Of a DNA stretch of 64,000 nucleotides, positions 1 to 7,384 are shown in pieces. The position numbers and the translations under genes were made by a program. The notes under the pieces were generated by a model, which did no database searches, was not told the origin of the DNA, and worked only from the letters and a program-made list of their open reading frames with translations. The DNA lies in the NCBI GenBank assembly GCA_902635895.1, contig CACPPV010000001.1:62001-126000 (forward strand). Reading direction: 5' to 3'. Position 1 is the stretch's first letter. Every line of letters begins with the position of its first letter. The DNA is from an uncultured Bacteroidota bacterium. GTDB lineage: Bacteria; Bacteroidota; Bacteroidia; Flavobacteriales; Flavobacteriaceae.

Positions 1-456
1 AGAAACCAATACAGTATCACCTTCTTTTATTTTACCTACTTCAAGAATACCAAAATATGCTGTCATTCCTGGCATACCTAGAGTTCCAATAAAAGTTGGT
101 AGAGGAATTTTAGAACTAGGTACCTTAAAATACCCCTTCCCATTAGTAATTGAATATTGTTGAACACCACCCCATCCCGAAAGAATGTCACCTTTATTAA
201 AATTTGGGTTCTTTGATTCTATAACTTCTCCAATTGTTCCTGCTCTCATGACTTCACCAATTTGAACCGGAGGAATATAAGATCTTGTTTCATTTAACCA
301 TCCTCTCATAGCTGGATCAAGAGAAACATATAAATTTTTCAATAAAACTTCACCTTCATCAATTTTCCTTACATTTTCAGTTTCGTGAATCCATGTGTCT
401 TCGGATGGAAAACCTGAGGGTCGAGATGATAATTTAACAACTTTATTTTCAAGCAT
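1..456 (-). CDS. NADP-dependent medium-chain reductase, N-terminal part (cut by window edge)
   Basis: Not in the ORF track because it runs off the left edge; I translated it from the ATG at 456-454. About 152 residues are visible. The start carries the RPSGFPSED stretch and the SLDPAMRGWL motif typical of the zinc-independent medium-chain dehydrogenase/reductase branch that includes CurA and prostaglandin/leukotriene reductases, which reduce alkenal or enone double bonds with NADPH. The visible part ends just before the Rossmann domain. A TetR-type operator lies 44 bp upstream of the start, so it appears to belong to the regulon described in the findings. The physiological substrate is unknown; an enone intermediate of the local pathway is an inference. 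Confidence 0.85.
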   Translation of the reverse strand, partial: MLENKVVKLSSRPSGFPSEDTWIHETENVRKIDEGEVLLKNLYVSLDPAMRGWLNETRSYIPPVQIGEVMRAGTIGEVIESKNPNFNKGDILSGWGGVQQYSITNGKGYFKVPSSKIPLPTFIGTLGMPGMTAYFGILEVGKIKEGDTVLVS

Positions 457-499
457 TATGTTATGTGTTTTGTAATTGTAAATAAAATAATATACCAAA

Positions 500-517
500 T
501 TAGTATATAAATACTAA
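500..517. promoter_or_regulatory. TetR-type operator, copy 1
   Basis: Perfect inverted repeat TTAGTAT-ATAA-ATACTAA. It lies 44 bp upstream of the ATG of the reductase at 1-456. The same 18-bp pattern occurs at 11652, 14920, 18780 and 25092. The last copy is in front of the TetR gene, which is why I assign the site to that regulator. Confidence 0.75.
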
Positions 518-522
518 AATAT

Positions 523-547
523 AAAAAAATACTATGCAAGCATAGTA
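523..547 (-). terminator. Rho-independent terminator after the crotonase gene
   Basis: Read on the minus strand, the sequence is TACTATG-CTTG-CATAGTA followed by seven T. It stands 20 bp beyond the stop of the enoyl-CoA hydratase gene and separates that operon from the operator and promoter of the next gene. Confidence 0.7.
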
Positions 548-566
548 AACTTAAAAATAATATAAA

Positions 567-1379
567 TTATTTCCAGTCCGGATTTCTTTTTTCTTTAAAA
601 GCAGCTATTCCTTCCTTTGCATCATCAGAATTTAAGACCATTTCTAACATTTCCAAAAGATACTTGTGATTCGATTCACTTGAATTTATTTTATCGAAAG
701 CTTCTAAACCATATTGAATTGCAATTGGAGAATTACTCACAACTTCACTAAGCCAATTAGAAACAAATGAATCCATATTGTTTTTAGTAACAATTTCTGA
801 AATCAATCCCCAAGAATGAGCGGTTTTCACTTTTAAATTATAACCCCTAATACACCAATCAATTACATTTCTAAAGGAAATAATTTTGGAAAGTGATTGC
901 ATGACTTGCATTGGAAAAATTCCTCGTTTAACCTCAGGAAGACCTAATTTTAGATCTTCTAATGAAACAACATAATTACATCCAGCAACTAGCAATAAAC
1001 CACCTGCATAAACATCACCTTCAAGTTGACAAATTTTTGGTTTATAAAGCTTATTAAATATTTCTCCTATTAATATTTTAGAATTAGGTTGTGGAATTGT
1101 TGATTTATTTTTTTCTAAATCTCCATTAATTGCTTTTAAATCCAACCCTGAGCAAAACACATCTCCATTGGCTTTTAATAGTAATGCCCTAATATTTTTA
1201 TTAAATGATGCATATTGAAAAGCGAATGCTATTTCATTAATCATCTGAGGATGCAAGGCATTTTTCTTGTTCGGGCGATCTAAAGTTACAATGATAACAT
1301 GATCTTTTTCATGCCACTGTATAAAATCAAATTTGAATGATTTTATATTTACTATATCTTTATTATTAAAGTAACTCAT
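567..1379 (-). CDS. Enoyl-CoA hydratase/isomerase family protein (LiuC/AtuE-like position)
   Basis: A 270-residue crotonase. It has the first oxyanion-hole segment GDVFCSGLDL (about residues 70-80), the second around DVYAGGLLLVAG, a Glu in LPEVKRGIFP, and the usual C-terminal FKEKRNPDW. The ORF track starts at a TTG one codon earlier; I prefer the ATG at 1379. It follows the carboxyltransferase gene by 8 bp, so the two are co-transcribed. That order (carboxylase beta, then hydratase) matches liuB-liuC of leucine/isovalerate breakdown and atuC-atuE of acyclic terpene breakdown, where the hydratase acts on a methylglutaconyl-type CoA. A general beta-oxidation hydratase is the alternative. Confidence 0.85.
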   Translation of the reverse strand: MSYFNNKDIVNIKSFKFDFIQWHEKDHVIIVTLDRPNKKNALHPQMINEIAFAFQYASFNKNIRALLLKANGDVFCSGLDLKAINGDLEKNKSTIPQPNSKILIGEIFNKLYKPKICQLEGDVYAGGLLLVAGCNYVVSLEDLKLGLPEVKRGIFPMQVMQSLSKIISFRNVIDWCIRGYNLKVKTAHSWGLISEIVTKNNMDSFVSNWLSEVVSNSPIAIQYGLEAFDKINSSESNHKYLLEMLEMVLNSDDAKEGIAAFKEKRNPDWK

Positions 1380-1387
1380 CAATACTA

Positions 1388-2986
1388 TTACATTCTAAAA
1401 ATACCAAAAGAATCCGTCCCCTTAATTTCTGAAGAGTAAACTGCAGCTAATGCAAGTGATAAATATTTCCTGGTGTCAGTAGGATTAATTACCCCATCAT
1501 CCCAAACCTCAGATGTTGTGTGCCAAACGCTGGCTCTTTTTTCTGCGTCTTCAGCGAGCGCTTTTTTTTCTTTTTTCAATTTATTTTCATTAATCACTTT
1601 ATTAGAAGATGATGCTGCGTTTCTTTTAATTATTTCCATAACTCCTGAAAGCTGATCTGCTCCCATTACACCAGATTTAACGTTGGGATAGGAAAATAAA
1701 AATCTTGGTTCAAACGATCTTCCACACATTGCATAATTACCAGCTCCATATGAATTCCCTACCTGTAAACTAATATGAGGTACGGTACTTCCAGAAACAG
1801 CATGAATAAGTTGAGCACCAGAATTGATCATTCCATTTTGCTCATATCTTTTTCCAACCATAAATCCTGTAGTATTATGAATGAACAATAAAGGAATATT
1901 AGATTTATTTGCCAATTGAATAAAATGAGTAGCTTTTCTTGCGGATTCAATAAATATCACACCGTTATTTGCAATAATTCCAACAGGATATCCATTGATT
2001 TTAGTCCAACAACAAAACATAGTTCTACCATAATTTTCTTTAAACTCGACAAATTCAGAATCGTCAACAAATCTTTTTACTAAATCTCTAATATCAAAAG
2101 GTTTTTTAAGATTTGAAGGCACTATTCCTAAAATTTCCTTTGCATCGTATTTTGGAACAGAAGCCTCTTTTTCAAAATTATTTACGGTTGGTTTTTTAAT
2201 TTTTTTAATCAATTTTTTTGTAATCTCTAAGGCCTCTTTTTCATCTTTTGCTAAAAAATCTGAAACTCCAGAAATACTACTATGCATTTGTGCTCCTCCA
2301 AGTTCTTCATCTGTTGATTCTTCATTAGTTGCCATTTTAACGAGCGGAGGTCCAGCTAGAAACACCTTTGCAGTATTTTTTTGAAATATAGAATAATCAG
2401 ACATTCCAGGAACATAGGCTCCACCAGCGGTGGCACTTCCAAATACTACAGAAATTGTCGGAATACCTTCTTTTGATCTTCTTGACATTTCCATAAAGAA
2501 CTTTCCATAATTATTAAATACTCTGTCTTGATCAGGCAAATTCGCTCCTCCACTTTCAACTAAATTTATAGTTAATAATTTATTTTCTTTAGCAATTTGA
2601 GATAGTCTCAAGTTTTTTAAACTTGTTGCATAATCGACAGCACCTGCTTTTCTTGTAGCTACATTAGCATTTATTAAACAAAGAACATTTGATACATATC
2701 CAAGCACAACAACAGTAGTTCCGCCGGCACCAAAACCTTTTTCATGTTTTAATCCAGCTAGAGGCATTAATTCTATGTAAGGTTTTTTCTTATCTAGTAG
2801 TAAATCGATTTTTTCTCTTGCAAGTAGTTTTTTTCTAGTTCTAGTTCTTTTTATTTGAGAAGCACTACCCTCTTGCTTAGATAATTTATAGTATGAATTG
2901 AGTTCTTTCAATAATTTTTTCATTGAAATTTCATTTTCAATAAAATTTGAGCTTAAAACATCAACACTAGGTTTTCGAACTTTCAT
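1388..2986 (-). CDS. Acyl-CoA carboxylase carboxyltransferase (beta) subunit, methylcrotonyl-/geranyl-CoA carboxylase type
   Basis: A 532-residue carboxyltransferase. The N half has the REKIDLLLD start and the GAGGTTVVVLGYV stretch. The middle carries the ESGGANLPDQ, GSATAGGAYVPGMSDY and AGPPLVKMATNEE segments typical of 3-methylcrotonyl-CoA carboxylase beta subunits. The C half has NNGVIFIESARKATHFI and NSYGAGNYAMCGRSFEPRF. It transfers carboxyl from biotin to an acyl-CoA. No biotin carboxylase or carrier subunit is in the window, so the partner must be elsewhere. The track begins at a TTG; the ATG one codon later is more likely. It is divergent from the MFS gene and upstream of a crotonase. 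Geranyl-CoA carboxylase cannot be excluded. Confidence 0.88.
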   Translation of the reverse strand: MKVRKPSVDVLSSNFIENEISMKKLLKELNSYYKLSKQEGSASQIKRTRTRKKLLAREKIDLLLDKKKPYIELMPLAGLKHEKGFGAGGTTVVVLGYVSNVLCLINANVATRKAGAVDYATSLKNLRLSQIAKENKLLTINLVESGGANLPDQDRVFNNYGKFFMEMSRRSKEGIPTISVVFGSATAGGAYVPGMSDYSIFQKNTAKVFLAGPPLVKMATNEESTDEELGGAQMHSSISGVSDFLAKDEKEALEITKKLIKKIKKPTVNNFEKEASVPKYDAKEILGIVPSNLKKPFDIRDLVKRFVDDSEFVEFKENYGRTMFCCWTKINGYPVGIIANNGVIFIESARKATHFIQLANKSNIPLLFIHNTTGFMVGKRYEQNGMINSGAQLIHAVSGSTVPHISLQVGNSYGAGNYAMCGRSFEPRFLFSYPNVKSGVMGADQLSGVMEIIKRNAASSSNKVINENKLKKEKKALAEDAEKRASVWHTTSEVWDDGVINPTDTRKYLSLALAAVYSSEIKGTDSFGIFRM

Positions 2987-3123
2987 CAAATAAATTTCTA
3001 GGTTCTAACATATGTAAAATTAATGAAAATTACATACCTTTTAACTTGTATCTTTTACAGATTATCAGTTTAAACTTGAAAATTCAAGAAAAATAAATTT
3101 TAAACAACATTAATTAATTGCAA

Positions 3124-4524
3124 ATGAAAATAGATTTTAAAACAAAGTTTTTTTATGGTATGGGATTTATTTCAGTTGGAATTAAAGACATTTTGTATGC
3201 TGTTTTTGTTTTCTTTTACTTTAGTCAAATTCTTGGGCTGGATCAAATTTACACTGGAACTGCTACTCTAATTGCCCTTTTATTTGATGCTGTTTCTGAT
3301 CCAATAATTGGTACAATTTCGGATAATTATAAATCAAAAAAATACGGCAGAAGACATCCATTTATGGCAATATCGGCCATTCCTCTTGGGCTCTCAACTT
3401 ATCTTTTATTTATCCCTCCAGATAACTTAAGCCAATTTGAATTATTTCTCTGGATGACTTTTTTTTCAATTTTAATTAGATTTTTTCTTTCAATTTTTTT
3501 GGTTCCTGGTATGTCTCTAGGAGCTGAACTTAGTTCAGACTACGATGAAAGAACAGTTATAACAAGTTATAGAATAATGTTTGCAACATTAGTTTCTCCA
3601 TTTGTATCATTTTTTGGATTGGTTTATTTTTTTATTCCAGAAGAAGGTATGTCTACAGGATTATTAAATGTTGATGCTTATCCCAAATTTGCAATGTTTT
3701 GTGCATTAATTATGGTATCAACCATTTTATTAAGTGTTTACGGAACAAAACATACCATTTCTGGGCTTCCAAAAATGCAAAAGAAAGAGTCATTAAAATC
3801 ATTGTTTAAAAATATAATTACAGCCTCAAAAATGAAGTCTTTTAATTCTTTAGTTCTATTTACAATGATGATATATATAGCACTAGGAATTGGAAATTCT
3901 TTAATAACTTATTTTCTCTCTTTCTTTTTTGAGCTCAATCAAAATGAAGTAGGGATAATTATTTTCTCAGGAGCAGTTGGTGGTGTAATTTCTTTATTTG
4001 CTGCACCAAAAATGGGAGAAAAATTTGACAAAAAAACTGGAGTCATTATAAGCACATTTCTTTTTGGATTATTTATGGCAAGCCCATTTAATCTTAGAAT
4101 ATTTGGATTATTTCCTGAAAATGGAGATCCCTCACTACTAGGAACCTATTTAATATTTACTACAATTGCTTATACATTTTTATGGACATCGATGAGTTTA
4201 GTAAATTCCATGATGGCTGATGTAGTTGATGAATACGACTCACTAACTAACCAAAGACATGAGGGTTTATTTTTTTCAACTATGTCGCTGGCTTATAAAT
4301 TAACAGTTGGTTTGGGTTATTTCTTTGCTGGGATATTATTAAAACTAATTTCATTCCCCACTCAAACTGAGATTGAAAATATTCCAATTGAAATTATATC
4401 AAAACTTGGTTTAATAGGTGGCCCACTTTTAATGATAATTTATTTTTTTTCAATTCTCTTTATTTTGAAATATCCTATCGACAAACAGAAATATTTTGAA
4501 ATAAGAAAAAAGTTACAAGAATAA
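3124..4524 (+). CDS. MFS transporter of the GPH (MelB-like) cation symporter family
   Basis: About 466 residues with 12 predicted membrane helices. After helix 2 comes DPIIGTISDNYKSKKYGRRHPF, the signature loop of the glycoside-pentoside-hexuronide:cation symporter family (MFS_2). The central MMADVVDEYDSLTNQRHEG is also typical of this family. It would carry a solute across the inner membrane with Na+ or H+. Family members outside sugar clusters carry other solutes, and here the neighbours are lipid and CoA enzymes, so a non-sugar substrate is plausible. The ATG at 3124 is preferred to the upstream TTG. It is a single gene, divergent from the carboxylase. Confidence 0.85.
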   Translation: MKIDFKTKFFYGMGFISVGIKDILYAVFVFFYFSQILGLDQIYTGTATLIALLFDAVSDPIIGTISDNYKSKKYGRRHPFMAISAIPLGLSTYLLFIPPDNLSQFELFLWMTFFSILIRFFLSIFLVPGMSLGAELSSDYDERTVITSYRIMFATLVSPFVSFFGLVYFFIPEEGMSTGLLNVDAYPKFAMFCALIMVSTILLSVYGTKHTISGLPKMQKKESLKSLFKNIITASKMKSFNSLVLFTMMIYIALGIGNSLITYFLSFFFELNQNEVGIIIFSGAVGGVISLFAAPKMGEKFDKKTGVIISTFLFGLFMASPFNLRIFGLFPENGDPSLLGTYLIFTTIAYTFLWTSMSLVNSMMADVVDEYDSLTNQRHEGLFFSTMSLAYKLTVGLGYFFAGILLKLISFPTQTEIENIPIEIISKLGLIGGPLLMIIYFFSILFILKYPIDKQKYFEIRKKLQE

Positions 4525-4618
4525 ATAATTTAAAAATTACTTAGTTAGCATAAATTATAAATATGTTTTAAAAAAAAACCTTATTTTCAATAAATTATTA
4601 CGACAAAACAAAAATAAT

Positions 4619-6283
4619 ATGAACAACGAATTATTTGATTTTCCTTTTTACAGATGGGAAAAAGAACTTTCTGACAAGCCATTTTTAAAGCAACCATTTG
4701 GTAATCTTTGGGAATCATATACTTGGAATGAGGTCGGATTAATGGCTAGGAAACTTTCCAACGGCTTAAAAAGCTTAGGTCTAGAAAAAAATAGTCATAT
4801 TGGTCTGGTTTCAAAAAACTGCAGAGAATGGATCATTGCTGATCTAGCAATTTCTATGGCAGGATATATTTCAGTGCCTTTTTTTCCAACTCTAAATTCA
4901 AAAGAAATCAATAATCTTCTAACTTTTGGAGATGTTAAAGCTCTTTTTGTTGGAAAGCTTGAAAATTGGGAAGAAATGAAAAAAGGTGTAGATTCAGAAA
5001 TGCCTATAATTGCCTTTCCACAATATAAAAATCATTCAAAAGTTGAAGTTGGACACCAATGGCATGAATTTATAAATAAGTTTGAGCCACAAACCGAAGA
5101 CTTCAAGCCAAATTTAAAAGATATTTGGACAATTATTTTTACCTCTGGAACAACTGGTGATCCAAAAGGAGTTGTATTAACATACGAAACACTTTTTAAT
5201 ACCAAAAGAATCACAGAAGATGGTAACCCATTAAAAGTTGATTTAAAAGGAAATAATAGCTTTATTTCCTACATGCCACTTAATCATATTTTTGAAAGAG
5301 TTGTAATAGAACATGTGGCTTTTAGATATGGTGGGACTATTTCATTTGTAGAATCTTTGGAAACATTTGGCCAAAATCTTAATGACATTCAACCTACTGC
5401 ATTCCAGGGTGTTCCAAGAATCTATGCAAAATTCCAAGAAAAGATTTTAATGAAAATGCCACAAGAAAAGCTTGATAAATTTTTAAAAATTCCTATTATA
5501 TCTTGGTTAATAAAAAGAAAATTAAAGAAGGCTTTAGGTATGTCCAAAGCTAAGGCTCTGGTTACTGGGGCAGCTGCAATGCCACTTGAACTTTTAAATT
5601 GGTATAAAGACTTAGGCATATACATTACCAATGGTTACGGAATGACTGAAAATTGTGCTACATGTACAAACTTAAACCCATACCAACCATTAGGCGTAGG
5701 ATCAGTTGGAAAACCAACACCTGGTGTAGATTTAAAAATTAGTGACCAAGGGGAAATATTAATGAGAGGACCGTTTATTTTAAGCTGTTATTATAAAAAC
5801 GAAGAAGTTACTAATGAAACAATAAAAGATGGATGGCTACACACAGGTGACAAAGGTTATATAGACGATGACGGTTTCTTGTATATCACTGGTAGGATTA
5901 AAGATATGTTTAAAACTTCTAAAGGAAAATACATTGAACCTGGTGTATTGGAAGCTTATTTTGGAGATGTAAGTGAATTCGCTCAAATATGTGTAGTTGG
6001 TTTAGGATGTGATCAACCATTATTACTTGCGGTTCCATCTGAATCTGCGTTAGATGATAAAGAATCTACTACATCTAAGATTTCAAAAGTTCTAGAAAAA
6101 GTTAACAGCAACCTGGACAACTACAAAAAGATGTCTAAGGTGATTTTTGTTAAAGAAGATTGGCTTCCAGAGAACGGAATGACCACTCCCACTTTAAAAA
6201 TTAAAAGATCAAAAATTGATGAAAAATTTTCTGATCAGTACAATAATTGGTTAAAAAGCACAGAAGACGTTATTTGGGAATAA
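4619..6283 (+). CDS. Long-chain acyl-CoA synthetase (AMP-binding, FadD-like)
   Basis: A 554-residue adenylate-forming ligase. It has the phosphate loop TIIFTSGTTGDPKGVV (about residue 170), the adenine motif YGMTENCA (about residue 340), GWLHTGDKG and the hinge ITGRIKDMFKTSKGKYIEP. It activates a carboxylic acid to its CoA thioester via an acyl-AMP in the cytoplasm. The length and GRIKDMFKTSKGKYI form fit long-chain or very-long-chain ligases (LC-FACS) rather than acetyl-CoA synthetase. It starts an operon with the alpha/beta hydrolase 4 bp downstream. It is likely the entry point of the pathway into CoA chemistry. Confidence 0.92.
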   Translation: MNNELFDFPFYRWEKELSDKPFLKQPFGNLWESYTWNEVGLMARKLSNGLKSLGLEKNSHIGLVSKNCREWIIADLAISMAGYISVPFFPTLNSKEINNLLTFGDVKALFVGKLENWEEMKKGVDSEMPIIAFPQYKNHSKVEVGHQWHEFINKFEPQTEDFKPNLKDIWTIIFTSGTTGDPKGVVLTYETLFNTKRITEDGNPLKVDLKGNNSFISYMPLNHIFERVVIEHVAFRYGGTISFVESLETFGQNLNDIQPTAFQGVPRIYAKFQEKILMKMPQEKLDKFLKIPIISWLIKRKLKKALGMSKAKALVTGAAAMPLELLNWYKDLGIYITNGYGMTENCATCTNLNPYQPLGVGSVGKPTPGVDLKISDQGEILMRGPFILSCYYKNEEVTNETIKDGWLHTGDKGYIDDDGFLYITGRIKDMFKTSKGKYIEPGVLEAYFGDVSEFAQICVVGLGCDQPLLLAVPSESALDDKESTTSKISKVLEKVNSNLDNYKKMSKVIFVKEDWLPENGMTTPTLKIKRSKIDEKFSDQYNNWLKSTEDVIWE

Positions 6284-6287
6284 GATA

Positions 6288-7310
6288 ATGTTGATTTTAA
6301 TAATAATTGTTACTAGTTTAATTCTAGGTTTTTATATTAATAATTTATTGAAGGATGATATTAGCGATTCATATATCAATAAATTAATATCAATCGCAAA
6401 ATCTAAACCAATTCCAAACTTCATTAAGGGTAAAACAGGATTTGCAAAAAATTCAGATGTCAAAATATTCTATGAGGTTATAACTCTTGTAAATAATCCA
6501 AAAGCAACAGTTTTATTAATTAATGGAGCCGCAGAATCCTTGATTCAATGGCCTGATCAGATGATTAGAAACATTTTAAAAAATGATTTTAGAGTGATAA
6601 GGTTTGACAATAGAGGTGTTGGAGAATCTGATTGGATAAAAAATTGGTCTAGGTCAAACGATTACAATTTAGAAGAAATGGCAAGAGATGCTTTAGCTGT
6701 AACTAATCAGCTAATGATTGAAAAATTTCATGTAATTGGCTACTCAACAGGTGGAATGATAGGACAAATTTTAGCCATAAATCATCCAAAAAAAATTTTG
6801 TCGCTAACTAATTTAATGTCATCTGGATTTTTATTTGATCCTAAGGCTGAAAAACCAGATTCTAAAAAAATTGGTATGTTAAGAAAATTGATTTTCTCAT
6901 ATAAAAACAAAGAAAGAGATATTGATAAAGTACTAAAACTTTATTTTAAAATAGATCATTTATGGGTTGGATCAGAAAACCATATGAGTGACTTTACTAA
7001 GCAAATTCACAAAACTATTTACGAAATTAAATTTAGGAAGGGTTTTAATAAAAAAGCTTTTACTCAACATAGAAGAGCCATAAAAAATTCTGGTTCTAGG
7101 TATAAAAAACTCAAAATCATTAAAGTTCCTACTCTGTTAATCCATGGTACTGATGACCCGTTAGTCAAAGCCAGTCACTCTGTAAAACTTGCTAGTTTAA
7201 TTCATGGATCAAAGCTTATTTTATTAAAAGGGATGGGACACGATTTCAATAAAAATTTTAAAAATCGAATAAATAGTATTATTTTGCCACATATATTACA
7301 ATATTCGTAA
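6288..7310 (+). CDS. Alpha/beta hydrolase with N-terminal membrane anchor
   Basis: 340 residues. Residues 1-16 are a hydrophobic anchor or uncleaved signal. The fold markers are the oxyanion strand VLLINGAAES, FDNRGVGESD, the nucleophile elbow GYSTGGMIG (Ser), LLIHGTDDPLV (Asp) and GMGHD (His), which gives a complete triad. It probably hydrolyses an ester or lactone. Being 4 bp after the acyl-CoA ligase gene suggests it releases the acid that the ligase activates. A lactone made by the Baeyer-Villiger enzyme encoded nearby is one candidate (inference). Confidence 0.83.
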   Translation: MLILIIIVTSLILGFYINNLLKDDISDSYINKLISIAKSKPIPNFIKGKTGFAKNSDVKIFYEVITLVNNPKATVLLINGAAESLIQWPDQMIRNILKNDFRVIRFDNRGVGESDWIKNWSRSNDYNLEEMARDALAVTNQLMIEKFHVIGYSTGGMIGQILAINHPKKILSLTNLMSSGFLFDPKAEKPDSKKIGMLRKLIFSYKNKERDIDKVLKLYFKIDHLWVGSENHMSDFTKQIHKTIYEIKFRKGFNKKAFTQHRRAIKNSGSRYKKLKIIKVPTLLIHGTDDPLVKASHSVKLASLIHGSKLILLKGMGHDFNKNFKNRINSIILPHILQYS

Positions 7311-7345
7311 TATTAATAACTAATAATGATCAAATTATTAATAAC
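7311..7345. repeat. 10-bp direct repeat upstream of the TonB receptor gene
   Basis: TATTAATAAC occurs at 7311-7320 and again at 7336-7345, with TAATAAT/ATTATTA arms around GATCAA between them. It lies 40-75 bp before the receptor start and could bind a regulator. In such AT-rich DNA it could also be chance. Confidence 0.3.
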
Positions 7346-7384
7346 AAAACCAAAAAGTTAAATTAAAACCAAAACAAAACAATT

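Noticed and set aside
530-547. TACTATGC-AA-GCATAGTA palindrome as another regulator site
   Set aside because: It sits just after a stop codon and is followed on the minus strand by seven T, so a terminator explains it better; its half-sites face the other way from the TetR-type operator.
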